From JAWKOK01 sp963698255 (GTDB lineage Bacteria; Chloroflexota; Anaerolineae; Caldilineales; Caldilineaceae), in NCBI GenBank assembly GCA_963698255.1, contig CAVOQD010000011.1, forward strand, positions 1 to 64,000: 64,000 nucleotides of DNA, written 5' to 3'. Position 1 is the stretch's first letter. The number at the start of each line of letters is the position of its first letter. Positions 40,831 to 50,220 of the stretch are shown in pieces. Below the pieces are notes generated by a model. That model saw only the letters and a list, made by a program, of their open reading frames with translations. It did not search any database and had not been told where the DNA came from. A program made the translations under genes and the position numbers.

Positions 40831-43800
40831 CTACATTTCTGTGGGCGCCAAGGCGTGCTCAACCACCGCATCCAACGCCATCCCTTCCCCTTCGGCCCAG
40901 GCCGTGACGGCAGCATAGCTCGGCAAGGCATTGCGCGCTTGAACGATCGTTTCGTCGATTGCCGCCTTCTCGACAGGCGGCGCAGCCAGCCTGAACTCGG
41001 TCCGTGCAGATTGGACGGCCGCTGCCATGCGAAGGCACTTCTCCGGATGCCCGCGTCGTATCGCCAACTGCGTCATGGTATCGAGGGTTGCGATCATGGG
41101 TTTAGCGCCGCCCAACTCATTTTGTATACGCAGCGCCTCTCTCAAACAGATTTCGGCATACGAATAATCGTCTTGGCTCATCGCAAGCAGTCCCCAGACA
41201 AATGTCAGTTGTGACATCCTGTCCTTCAATTGATTGTCTTCAGCAAGTTGACGCCCTTCCGCCAAGGCATCAAGTGCGTCCTCAAATCGACCGAGCCTAA
41301 TGCATAGAAGACTCCAATCAGCCAACGCCATGGCGATGCCCCAGGCTTGGCCGACGTGGCGATGCAGTGTCAAACCCTCCCGGATCTGATGTTCTGCGCG
41401 TTCATACTCGCCGAGTTTCGTCGCCGCTCTGCCGTAATTCGCCAAAGTCATCGCCAGGGTCCAGTCATCGCCGGTCTGGCGTGACCAGGCTAGATCCTTG
41501 TCAAAAAATACTCGAGCGTTTTCGTAGTCACCCTGATCAAAGACTGCCCAGGCAAGCAGGCCCCTTGCGATGCCCATTATCCGATGTTCGCCCTTGTTAC
41601 CGGTAACTGCATTCATTTCGAGGCCCTGCATCATAAATCGACGGACGGCCTCGCCTCTGTTCAAGATGTGGGAAAAATAACCGGCACAGACGATAACTTC
41701 AGCATAGCGGGTCGATGGCGGGTTTCCTTCCGCCAGGGCAACTGTCGCAAGTGCAATCCGTTCGGCTTCTTTAGGAAACTCGTTCCAAAGATGGAGCAGC
41801 GCCGCACACAAACGAAGTGCGATATCCACGTCTCCAGTCGACAGCACCCAGTCCGTCACGGCTCGAATATTGGCATGTTCCGTCTGCATCAGCCCACGAA
41901 ACGTGGCGTCATTTGGGCCAAACAATTGGGCGTTGTACTGCTCCGTCAGGTCAGCGAAATAGCTTGCAGTCTGTTGTTGAACCAAGACCAGTTCGCCTTG
42001 CTGACGTAATTTCTCCAGACCGAACTCGCGCAAAGTCTCCAGCATCGTGAAGCGCGGTACATCGCCATTGTTCTCCATGTGCTGGACAAGGCTTTTGTCC
42101 AACAGCGATGCCAGCCCCGCTGACGTGTCAAGCGACAAACCCTGCCCACAGATGGCCTCCGCCGCATCAGCGCTCCAGCCGCCCACAAATATGGACAGGC
42201 GACGAAAAAGGATCTGTTCCTCTTCCTCCAGCAAGCCATAGCTCCACTCAATCGCAGCCCACAAAGAGCGATGGCGCTCCGGCTTGTCGCGGATATCGCT
42301 CTTCAGGAAGTGCAGGCTGCCGCTGTTCTGACGCCCATTGCCGGTCCCATTGCCGTTCATTCGTGACAGCAGATTCTGGATTGAAAAGTGCTTGACGCGT
42401 ACAGCGGCCAGTTCGATGGCCAGCGGCAGGCCATCCAGACGGACGCACAGGTCCGTTACGGCCGGCCCGTTTGCCGCGTCCAACACGAAGTCATGCCGAG
42501 CGGCTACGGCACGCTGCCGAAAGAGTTCGACTGCACTGTACTTGGCCGCCGGCGATTCGTCGTTGTCATTGACGTCGTTGTCATTAACGTCGCTGGGCAA
42601 CGACGTCAGGGGCGGCAAGGCAAGCGGCGCTACCACGTACTCGTGTTCCCCGCTCAACCTCAGGATCTCCCGGCTGGTGACAAGCACCTTCAGGTGTGGG
42701 CAGGCTCGCAACAACTCGGTCACCAACGGCGCTGCGGACAGCACATGCTCATAGTTGTCCAGCACAAGCAGCATCCGTTTCGACCGCAAGGCTGAAATGA
42801 GCGAGTCCAAAATGGATCGATGTTGGGCCTCGCGTACGACGAGCGTCTCGGCAATGGTCGACTCGACGAGCCGTGCATCGAGCACAGGGGCGAGCGATAC
42901 GAAGTAGATCCCGTTGACGACCCAACTGAGTTTGTCGCTGCTGCCCTGCTCGTGCAGATCGGATGCAACCTGCCGGCTCAATCGGGTCTTCCCGACACCG
43001 CCTGGGCCGGATAGGGTCAGCAGGCGAACGTGCGATTGTGCAAGGATGGCAAGAATGGACGTGCGTTCCTGGTCACGGCCAATCAGAGGCGTCAATGGAG
43101 TCGAAAGGTTGTTGGGCAGCGGACGGCCAGGGATGCGGTCGATCTTCTCTTCCGCCGAAGCGGAGCCGGAGGGCGACTGCTCCCCGGTTGGCGTTGGGCT
43201 GGCAGGCATAGAGACAGCAGGTATAGCGACGGTAGGCATAGAGACGGCAGGTCGCCGGCGCTTGATCTCCTCGTACAGTGCCAGGGTCTGCTCGTTGGGC
43301 CGGACGTTCAACTCCTCTTCGAGAATTCGCTCGCACTCCTTGTACTGGCGGATGGCCAGCGTCTGGTGACCGCTACGGGCATAGAGGCGCATGAGTTGGA
43401 GATGGGCGGGTTCGTTGAGCGAATCGAGCGTTAGCCAGCGTCGGGCATGCCGAATGGCAATGTCAAATTCGCCCTCTCTACCGTGGTGTTCAACAAGTGC
43501 CGACAACACGATGGTCAATTCGCTGCGCAGATGCTCGCGCTGATAGTAGGACCATTCATCGAAGGCCGGACTATCGCGCAGGGTGAAGCCGGCCAGGAAG
43601 TCATCGTCATAGAGCGCGACGGCCTTGGTCAGATGGTCGACGCAGGCAGCGCACAGCCCGCCCGATGGATGATCATGTGTTCGAAAGCCATCCCGACGGC
43701 GCTGAAACTCGACCACATCGATCCATGTGTCGCTGTCAACAAGCCAGTTGACGCCCTCGCGGTCGATAACGACCCAGTCGGCAAAAGAGGCGCCGAGCGC

Positions 43801-44013
43801 TTTGCGCAGGATTGAGAGGCCGTTGCGCAACTGCTTGCGCGCGATTTCGGACTCCGGCCAGAATTGAGTCGCCAACGCCTCGCGGGTGTGGCGCTGTCCG
43901 GTCAAACAAAGATAGGCCAACAGCGCCATTGGCTTGCGATGATCCAGGTCGAGTCGCTTTCCGGCCAACGCTGCTTGGGGCGGGCCAAAGAGCTTGATGG
44001 TCAATTGTGACAT
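40831..44013 (-). CDS. SARP/AfsR-type regulator with BTAD, NB-ARC-like ATPase and TPR domains
   Basis: An intact 1060-residue protein. Residues 1-95 form the winged DNA-binding domain (LTIKLFGPPQAALAGKRLDL, FWPESEIARKQLRNGLSILRKALG). The BTAD follows to about residue 260 (NEPAHLQLMRLYARSGHQTLAIRQYKECERILEEEL). After a repetitive linker comes a STAND ATPase: Walker A LSGPGGVGKTRLSRQV, Walker B LLVLDNYEHV, VLVTSREIL and LPLAIELAAVRV. The last 400 residues are TPR-like helices. Such proteins activate genes when a signal frees the ATPase. It is divergent from the secreted SnoaL-like gene, a possible target. It is the longest unbroken frame in the window. Confidence 0.93.
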   Translation of the reverse strand: MSQLTIKLFGPPQAALAGKRLDLDHRKPMALLAYLCLTGQRHTREALATQFWPESEIARKQLRNGLSILRKALGASFADWVVIDREGVNWLVDSDTWIDVVEFQRRRDGFRTHDHPSGGLCAACVDHLTKAVALYDDDFLAGFTLRDSPAFDEWSYYQREHLRSELTIVLSALVEHHGREGEFDIAIRHARRWLTLDSLNEPAHLQLMRLYARSGHQTLAIRQYKECERILEEELNVRPNEQTLALYEEIKRRRPAVSMPTVAIPAVSMPASPTPTGEQSPSGSASAEEKIDRIPGRPLPNNLSTPLTPLIGRDQERTSILAILAQSHVRLLTLSGPGGVGKTRLSRQVASDLHEQGSSDKLSWVVNGIYFVSLAPVLDARLVESTIAETLVVREAQHRSILDSLISALRSKRMLLVLDNYEHVLSAAPLVTELLRACPHLKVLVTSREILRLSGEHEYVVAPLALPPLTSLPSDVNDNDVNDNDESPAAKYSAVELFRQRAVAARHDFVLDAANGPAVTDLCVRLDGLPLAIELAAVRVKHFSIQNLLSRMNGNGTGNGRQNSGSLHFLKSDIRDKPERHRSLWAAIEWSYGLLEEEEQILFRRLSIFVGGWSADAAEAICGQGLSLDTSAGLASLLDKSLVQHMENNGDVPRFTMLETLREFGLEKLRQQGELVLVQQQTASYFADLTEQYNAQLFGPNDATFRGLMQTEHANIRAVTDWVLSTGDVDIALRLCAALLHLWNEFPKEAERIALATVALAEGNPPSTRYAEVIVCAGYFSHILNRGEAVRRFMMQGLEMNAVTGNKGEHRIMGIARGLLAWAVFDQGDYENARVFFDKDLAWSRQTGDDWTLAMTLANYGRAATKLGEYERAEHQIREGLTLHRHVGQAWGIAMALADWSLLCIRLGRFEDALDALAEGRQLAEDNQLKDRMSQLTFVWGLLAMSQDDYSYAEICLREALRIQNELGGAKPMIATLDTMTQLAIRRGHPEKCLRMAAAVQSARTEFRLAAPPVEKAAIDETIVQARNALPSYAAVTAWAEGEGMALDAVVEHALAPTEM

Positions 44014-44215
44014 GGGGCCTCAAATGAACTTGTCCAGTCGGATGAGCGGATTGTAACAAATGCCGGATGCATTGTAAATGCAAAAAAGACGCTTTTCTGG
44101 ACGCTTTTCCCAACGAACAGAAGACGACCGCCCGCTATACTGATCTCTGTTCGTCCGAACTTGACGGCGTCGTGCTCGTCAAGCAGATCAGTTCATCCCA
44201 TCGAAGGAGATTTCC

Positions 44216-45142
44216 ATGAAGAGAAGGTCTACAACATTGGCAGTTTTGGTTCTTGCCTGCTTGATGCTGCTGGTCAGCGCACCAGTGAATGCACAGGAGG
44301 CCACGCCGCCCGTGCAACAGAGCGAGACTGAGGCAGTCTACCGTGCCGCCATCGAAGCATTCAACGCCGGCGATCTCGATGCCGGCATGGCCCTGTATGC
44401 CGACGATGCGGCGAAAGCGGTGGTGCCGCCCCCGCCGCCGACCAACAGTGTGTGGAACGGCACGGATGAGATTCGGTCTGCTATGCAAATGCTGCTTGAT
44501 CGCAATGGTCAATGGCGCCTGTTCGGCTTCGACGCTAACGGCGAGACAGCAACATTTTCTGTGCAATTCGAATCAGACGATTTCTTCAAGGATCTGAACC
44601 TCTATCCGCTAGAATTCACCGGTGTCGCGCTGGTTCGCAATGGGCGGATTCAGTCCGATGCATGGAGTATGACCAAGGCAACCGAGGAGAGAATCGATAA
44701 GGCGCTTGCGCTTGAGGATAACAAGGCAATCCTCCGCCGATTCTACGACGAGATCTGGAACGAAGGCGACATGGCCGTAGCCGATGAGATCATCGCCGTT
44801 GACTTCATCGACGGCTTCACCGGCAATGACGGCGTGGATGGGCTGAAGGATATCGTCAGCATCTTTCGTGCAGCCTATCCGGATTTCCGCATCGAATATG
44901 GGGACATGATCGCCGAGGGAGACCTGGTCGCCGTAACCATCACGACGACCGGCACCTACGCCGGCGGCGCACCCGAATTTCTGGGGATTCCGGACAGCGC
45001 CATCGGCAAGGAAGCGGTTCTCTTCAGCGGGGTGGACTATGCGCAGATCGAAGATGGACAGATGGTCAAAGGCTGGGGCACCCACGACGAGTTGACGAGG
45101 TTGCTGGAACTCGGCTATGAGGTCGTCCCGCCGGCTGAATAG
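44216..45142 (+). CDS. secreted protein with two SnoaL-like (NTF2 fold) domains
   Basis: An intact 308-residue protein with a Sec signal (MKRRSTTLAVLVLACLMLLVSAPVNAQ). The first NTF2-like domain is YRAAIEAFNAGDLDAGMALYADDA; the second is ILRRFYDEIWNEGDMAVADEIIAVDFIDGF, with YPDFRIEYGDMIAEGDLVAVTITTTGTYAG, typical of SnoaL-like polyketide-cyclase and ester-cyclase relatives. A ribosome site (AAGGAGA) precedes the ATG. TATACT at 44136-44141 is a possible -10. The function is unknown. Confidence 0.87.
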   Translation: MKRRSTTLAVLVLACLMLLVSAPVNAQEATPPVQQSETEAVYRAAIEAFNAGDLDAGMALYADDAAKAVVPPPPPTNSVWNGTDEIRSAMQMLLDRNGQWRLFGFDANGETATFSVQFESDDFFKDLNLYPLEFTGVALVRNGRIQSDAWSMTKATEERIDKALALEDNKAILRRFYDEIWNEGDMAVADEIIAVDFIDGFTGNDGVDGLKDIVSIFRAAYPDFRIEYGDMIAEGDLVAVTITTTGTYAGGAPEFLGIPDSAIGKEAVLFSGVDYAQIEDGQMVKGWGTHDELTRLLELGYEVVPPAE

Positions 45143-45187
45143 CCGGCCAACATCGATCGGCTGTGAACAGCCTCTCCACGCGAAATC

Positions 45188-45226
45188 TGAGGCTTCGTCT
45201 GACTCCCCTGTCCAGACGAAGCCTCA
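45188..45226. terminator. bidirectional terminator-like hairpin
   Basis: TGAGGCTTCGTCTG (45188-45201) pairs perfectly with 45213-45226 around an 11-base loop. It lies between convergent genes, 46 bases past the SnoaL-like stop, with only a short T-run after it. Confidence 0.75.
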
Positions 45227-45397
45227 TTTGAACAACCACGGGCGTGCTGCGTCGCTGCAAGTTGGCCTGGGTGATGCTACCATGTTCCGTTGTCAGGTGC
45301 GTAAAGGCGCGTGCTTGGTGCAATGCCGTGCCCATCGGTTGCTCCGATCGTGGCGATACGAAGCATGAGTGTCGAAGCCTCCTGTGAGATGAGAATG

Positions 45398-45446
45398 AAA
45401 AACGTCGCATACGGTTAGCGTCAAGGCAGCCGTATGCGACGTTTTT
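45398..45446. terminator. bidirectional rho-independent terminator
   Basis: AAAAACGTCGCATACGG (45398-45414) pairs perfectly with 45430-45446, giving an A-tract on one side and a T-tract on the other. It can stop transcription from both directions and lies 27 bases from the first GH172 stop. Confidence 0.88.
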
Positions 45447-45472
45447 TCTAGCGATCATCTGGTGGACTCTGA

Positions 45473-46696
45473 TCAGTCTGAATCGGGAAGGGGCAATCGA
45501 TCGCCCACGGCGGGCAGTTTTGGAAATGGCTTGTGCGGCTCCAACTGATACCAGTAGGCCGTGCTGGAGACGTCGTCGGAGCGGTTGTTGTTGTGCCCAT
45601 GCTCGATGGTGACTTTGATGCTTCGACGGAAGTGGATCGGGTCTTCGATGTGGAAGCGGTAGTAGGATGACTTGCCGCTCCAGTTGGGACCGCCGGGCAA
45701 GGTGAGGCCGTGGTATGGGCTGTCGTACTTCACCGCCGGGCAGTAGGCGGTGTTGAAGTAGTCCTCGGTGCCGGTGCCGTGCAGGCTGGGCGGCCACTCT
45801 TCGCCATCGATGAAGATCATGTCGTCGCCTTCGCCGTACCAATTGAAGCGCTTGAAGAACTCCATCCGCTCTTCCGGCGTTGACTCTTTGCTCTCCGCCT
45901 GTGTCACCGGCCAGTTTTTGTCTTCCGGCCATGCCAACTCGGGATCGGTGCGCAGGTTGTGAAAGTTCATGTTGCAGCCCACATAGTGACCGGCTCCCTC
46001 GGCCTCCAGAATGACGTAGTTGCCCTCGCCGCCGATGTTACGTCCGCCAAATTCAAAGGCCAGATTGTCCATGGCGTCATCCGGCATCCCGGAGAAGATA
46101 GAGGGGCCTGCGTCCAACAACTGTCGTGTCTCTTCGACCAGTTGAGGCAGATCTTCCTCTGAGATTCCGTCAGTCGGATTCTCACGACGCCACTGCGCAT
46201 GAAAGCGCCCCATGTCATCGGGGATGCTTTCATGTAGTTCATAGTCGATGTAGTAGTAGAAGTTCATCGGCTCATCGGCCTCGTTAACGATGAAAAACTC
46301 GGCACGCTCGCCAAAAGGCATGGGGAACCAGCAGTTGAAGCTGCGCCCATCGCTGGGACTCATCTGCAATGGCATGGCAGCGAAGTCGACAGTCTGCGCG
46401 TGACCCATGCCGAAGAAGTCGCCCAGCGGCGCTTCAATCGAGTAGCCTGCCTCATTGTCCCAGCGAGCGCGTAGCACGATTCGCCGCAGATAGTCGTCCT
46501 GGCCGCAGGCATGGGTGCACCAGATGTGATTGATGCATCCGGCACCCTCAATGTCGGCCAGCGTGGCCGTCTCGCCGGGCGGGACAACAAGGAAATCCAT
46601 GTTGCCGCCGCTCTGGTCCCAGCTTGAGATGCGTCGGGTCGTTACGTTGCGGATACGCGCCAGTTCGCCCAGCGGACTGCCCTTGAAAACGTTCAT
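45473..46696 (-). CDS. GH172 (DUF2961) family protein, copy 1
   Basis: An intact 407-residue protein, the longest and most divergent of three tandem copies. ATLADIEGAGCINHIWCTHA and IEAPLGDFFGMGHAQTVDF are the family's N-terminal core. The active-site glutamates should be those in GEGDDMIFIDGEEWPPSLHGTGTEDYF. An insertion of about 60 residues (LPQLVEETRQLLDAGPSIFSG) is absent from the other two copies. Characterised GH172 enzymes act on alpha-D-fructofuranosides or alpha-D-arabinofuranosides. It is the last gene of the operon and has no signal peptide. Confidence 0.88.
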   Translation of the reverse strand: MNVFKGSPLGELARIRNVTTRRISSWDQSGGNMDFLVVPPGETATLADIEGAGCINHIWCTHACGQDDYLRRIVLRARWDNEAGYSIEAPLGDFFGMGHAQTVDFAAMPLQMSPSDGRSFNCWFPMPFGERAEFFIVNEADEPMNFYYYIDYELHESIPDDMGRFHAQWRRENPTDGISEEDLPQLVEETRQLLDAGPSIFSGMPDDAMDNLAFEFGGRNIGGEGNYVILEAEGAGHYVGCNMNFHNLRTDPELAWPEDKNWPVTQAESKESTPEERMEFFKRFNWYGEGDDMIFIDGEEWPPSLHGTGTEDYFNTAYCPAVKYDSPYHGLTLPGGPNWSGKSSYYRFHIEDPIHFRRSIKVTIEHGHNNNRSDDVSSTAYWYQLEPHKPFPKLPAVGDRLPLPDSD

Positions 46697-46731
46697 GTTT
46701 GATTCCCCTGTGGTTTCCTGTTTGTTTGATT

Positions 46732-47832
46732 CTAGATCACTTCCAGGTACTCGAAATCGGGCAATGCTGGGAAGTCTACATGGGGCTCGATCTGATACCA
46801 GAATGCGGTCGAGGCGATATCATCTTGAAGGGCCAGGTAGCGGGGCTTGCCTTCCAGGCCCATGCGCCAGCCCAGTGCCTGCATGGTGACACGCAGATCT
46901 TGCTTGAAGCGCACCGGGTCCATGATGTGCCAACGGTACAGACCTTTGCGCAGATTGGCGCTGGAAAATCCGTCCGGACGGATCACCTGGGGCATGCCTG
47001 AGTACGGCGAGGAGAACTCACCATACTGACCCTCTGGCTGTGCAAAGCCCCAGGCGCCGCCAAAGTAGTCTTCGGTGCCGGTGCCGCAGATGGTGGGCCA
47101 GTCGCTGTCGCCATCCATATAGAACTTGATCTCGCCTTCGCCCCACCAGCCGTTGTTGTTCATCCCCCAGGCCATGTAGACGCCCACATAATGGCCCAGG
47201 CCGTCGACGTCGTCGAGGATGGTGTAGACCTCTTTGTAGGGCAACGGATTCTGGCGCCGGAACTGAGCATGGAATGTGGCCCGGTCTGCTTCGACATCGG
47301 TCAACGTGTAGTTGATCTGATAGAAGAAATGGAGGATTTCGTCGGGAATCAGATTCTCGATAGTGATTTTGGCATGGCTGTGGAAAGGCATCTCCCAGTA
47401 GCAATTGAAGCCGCCGGCCGGATTGACCGCCACTGGGATCGAGGTCACGTTGGCGCGCTGACACCAGCCCATACAGAAGAAGTCGCCCAGCGGCACCTCG
47501 ACCGAAGGGGTCTCCTCACCATCCCAGTACATGCGTAGGATCAGGGCGCGCCAATACTTGGGCTGAACAGTCATCCAGATCTGCTGGATGGCCCCTGGGC
47601 CGTCGATGTCGGCCAGCGTGACGGTCGAATTGCCGGGGATGTGGATGCAGGGCGAAACCTTCCAGCCGATGCCGAGTTCACGTGCGGCATCAGCCCCCGT
47701 GCCCTCGGTCGCCATGCCGCCCTTGCCCTTTTCACCGGCGAAATTCTCCGCGCTGATGGATCGGGTCTCTGCATTGGAAACACGAGACAAGTTGCCCAGG
47801 TTCAGACCCAGGCCGTTGAATGAATATGTCAT
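46732..47832 (-). CDS. GH172 (DUF2961) family protein, copy 2
   Basis: An intact 366-residue protein, clearly a close paralog of copy 3. It starts MTYSFNGLGLNLGNLSRVSNAETRSISAEN (ATG at 47832, AGGAG upstream). VTLADIDGPGAIQQIWM, VEVPLGDFFCMGWC, NGWWGEGEIKFYMDGDSDWPTICGTGTEDYFGG and YRWHIMDPVRFKQDLRVT are conserved. The paired glutamates in GEGE and GTGTED fit the GH172 active site. It lies between copies 1 and 3 and is separated from copy 3 by a repeat-containing gap. Confidence 0.9.
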   Translation of the reverse strand: MTYSFNGLGLNLGNLSRVSNAETRSISAENFAGEKGKGGMATEGTGADAARELGIGWKVSPCIHIPGNSTVTLADIDGPGAIQQIWMTVQPKYWRALILRMYWDGEETPSVEVPLGDFFCMGWCQRANVTSIPVAVNPAGGFNCYWEMPFHSHAKITIENLIPDEILHFFYQINYTLTDVEADRATFHAQFRRQNPLPYKEVYTILDDVDGLGHYVGVYMAWGMNNNGWWGEGEIKFYMDGDSDWPTICGTGTEDYFGGAWGFAQPEGQYGEFSSPYSGMPQVIRPDGFSSANLRKGLYRWHIMDPVRFKQDLRVTMQALGWRMGLEGKPRYLALQDDIASTAFWYQIEPHVDFPALPDFEYLEVI

Positions 47833-47943
47833 GGTTGATCTCCTTGATCGATACCCATCTGCGACTACTTCTTGTATCCGGGGAGAACGCACAGTTACTA
47901 CTTGGATTCGACGGACGACTCTGCTGCAAAAACGACCAATCAG

Positions 47944-48015
47944 CCACATATGACTCTGCTGCAAAAACCACGAATGACACGAAATTCGTGGTTCTTGCAG
48001 TGAACTCACATATGG
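47944..48015. repeat. CACAGAT/CTGCTGCAAAAA-class inverted repeat
   Basis: The arms 47944-47975 and 47984-48015 match at about 26 of 32 bases. The arm contains CTCTGCTGCAAAAA, also found in the outer arms of the element at 19824-19968, next to an ACCACGAAT core. It fills the middle of the 285-base gap between GH172 copies 2 and 3, which otherwise holds nothing I can name. Confidence 0.8.
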
Positions 48016-48117
48016 GCGCAGATGACCGCTGATAAACGCAGATGGAAAGAGCTTATCCTCTGTGAACCTCTGGGTTCCTCCGCGTCTCAGTGATGAACGA
48101 GACCCTATCGAAATTCC

Positions 48118-49224
48118 CTACACGATTTCAAGATAATCTCTATCCGGCAGTTGGGGGAATGGCGAAGACGGCAAGGTCTGATACCAGTAGGCCACAGAAC
48201 AGATATCATGCTGGCCGGGGTAGTAGCGGCCTTCCTTGCGCCAGCCGAGCGCCTGAATGGTCACGCTCAGATTCTCACGAAAGTTTATGGGGTCCATAAT
48301 GTGCCAGCGGTACATGGCGTGGCGATGCTGCGACTGATAGACGCCGTCTGGCCTGAGCACTTGATGCATGCCCATAAATGGTGTCGTATACTCACAGTAT
48401 TGACCATCTCTGTCGAAATTGTAGGATCCGCCAAAGTAGTCCTCCGTACCGGTGCCGCAGATGGTGGGAAAGTCGCCGTCTCCATCAATGAAAAACTTGA
48501 TCTCACCCTCTCCCCACCAGCCGTTGTTGTTGATGCTCCATCCCATGGATGTGCCGACATAGTGGCCGCGGCCCTGTATGCCGTCGAGAATCGTGTATTC
48601 CTCTAGATAGGGCAGCGGATTCTGCCGTCGGAACTGTGCATGGAAGTAGGCTGCATGTTCCGGCACATCGGTCAGACAGTAGTTGATCTGATAGAAGCAG
48701 GCAGCGGTGCGGACCGGGTTGCGGTTTTCGACGGTCATCCGTGCTCGCCGGCGAAAAGGCATCTCCCAGAAACAGTTGAGCGATCGCGTCGGGTTCACGG
48801 CCACGGGCAGGGAACTGATCTGGGTGGCCGGACCCCGTGTGGGATTCTTTGGGTCTTGAAAGCTGTAGGGCATGGCAAAAAAATCGGTGAGCGGGCACTC
48901 AATGGCAGGCTCCTGCTTGTCCTCCCAGTAGACACGCAGGATGATATCCCGGTCCATGATTGTGCCGCCGAACCACATGCTCTGGATCGCGCCCGGCCCC
49001 TCAATGTCCGCCAGCGTGACCGTGTCGCCCGGCTCGACCGTGACATAGGGCCGGCACTTCCACCCTTGCCCCAGGTCCCGCGCCGGACCATCCGGCGCCG
49101 GTTCGGCCATGGCGCCCATGCCTCGGCCACCGGTGGGGTTTTCGGCACTGATCGACCGTGTGTCAGCATTGCTCAGCCAGGACAGATTGCCGAGAGTTCG
49201 TCCAAGTCCGTTAAATGATGTCAT
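48118..49224 (-). CDS. GH172 (DUF2961) family protein, copy 3
   Basis: An intact 368-residue protein. MTSFNGLGRTLGNLSWLSNADTRSISAEN parallels copy 2, as do VTLADIEGPGAIQSMWFGG, ECPLTDFFAMPYSF, NGWWGEGEIKFFIDGDGDFPTICGTGTEDYFGG and YRWHIMDPINFRENLSVT. Its ATG overlaps the stop of the transporter ATPase gene (ATGA), so it is translated together with the importer. That ties the GH172 set to the imported sugar. The probable substrate class is a furanoside-containing oligosaccharide (fructo- or arabinofuranosyl), inferred from the family. Confidence 0.9.
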   Translation of the reverse strand: MTSFNGLGRTLGNLSWLSNADTRSISAENPTGGRGMGAMAEPAPDGPARDLGQGWKCRPYVTVEPGDTVTLADIEGPGAIQSMWFGGTIMDRDIILRVYWEDKQEPAIECPLTDFFAMPYSFQDPKNPTRGPATQISSLPVAVNPTRSLNCFWEMPFRRRARMTVENRNPVRTAACFYQINYCLTDVPEHAAYFHAQFRRQNPLPYLEEYTILDGIQGRGHYVGTSMGWSINNNGWWGEGEIKFFIDGDGDFPTICGTGTEDYFGGSYNFDRDGQYCEYTTPFMGMHQVLRPDGVYQSQHRHAMYRWHIMDPINFRENLSVTIQALGWRKEGRYYPGQHDICSVAYWYQTLPSSPFPQLPDRDYLEIV

Positions 49225-50220
49225 GTTCCACCTTCTGTTGTGGCATTGAAGTCGACCAATTTGAAGCAGAGCACCTCGCGACCATCTTCCGTCTTGACTG
49301 TGGGTGGCTTGGCTTCGCGGCAGATCTCCTGTGCATAGGGACAGCGGCCCACAAACTTGCAGCCTCCATAGCCATACTCTCTGAACTCCATGTCAGGCAG
49401 GCGTGCCATCTCGCCCCATTTTTCGCCGATTTTTGCCACAGAATCGAGCAGAAGCTCGGTGTAGGGATGGGCCGGATCTTTGAGGATCGCGCTTGACGGC
49501 CCATATTCGACGACGTTGCCACGATACATGATCGCAATCAGATCGCTCACATAGTAGGCGGTCGACAGGTCGTGGGTGATGTAGAGGATATTGACTTCGA
49601 ATTCATCGCGCAGTTTTTTGAAGAGATTAACCACGTTCATGCGCAGCGAGGCATCGATCATACTGACCGGCTCGTCGGCCACCAACAGTTCCGGATCGGG
49701 AATCATGGCTCGTGCCACCGAAACACGCTGCAATTCGCCGCCCGAGAACTGGTTGGGATAGCGACCGATCACGCGCTCTGCCGAGAGCCCCACGTTGGTC
49801 AATGCCTCGTCGACAGCCTCATAGGCTTCCTGTCGATTCTTAGCGCCATAGATGTTGCGCGCCGTCTCGAAGAGATAGGTGTCCACGGTCTTGCGAGCGC
49901 TGAAACTCTCAAACGGGTTCTGGAAGATCGGTTGCACTCGGCGTCGGAACTCCCGCTTTTCAGCTCTGGATAGGCTACCGCTGGTGCTCATGCCGTCGAT
50001 TACAATCTTGCCTTCGGTCGGCTGTGTCAGGCGCATCACCATGCGCGCCAACGTCGTCTTCCCGGATCCGGATTCACCGACAATGCTGAGGATTTGCGGC
50101 TTGCCCTTTGTCCAGCGACAGGGTGACCTGGTCGACCGCTGCCAACTTGCTGGATCCGATAATCCCGCCGATACGGTAGATTTTGGTGACGTTGTCGATC
50201 TCAAGAAATTTCTCGCTCAT
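49221..50220 (-). CDS. ABC transporter ATPase, DppF-like
   Basis: About 333 residues. The true N-terminus is MSEKFLEIDNVTKIYRIGG, separated from the rest by one extra A near 50098. Walker A is GESGSGKT, the Q-loop VQPIFQNPFESFSARKTV, the signature FSGGELQRVSVARAM, Walker B LLVADEPVSMIDAS and the switch YITHDLSTAYYVSD. The C-terminus has HPYTELLLDSV and GGCKFVGRCPYAQEIC. The ATG overlaps the stop of the DppD-like gene, and its stop overlaps the start of GH172 copy 3. Confidence 0.92.
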
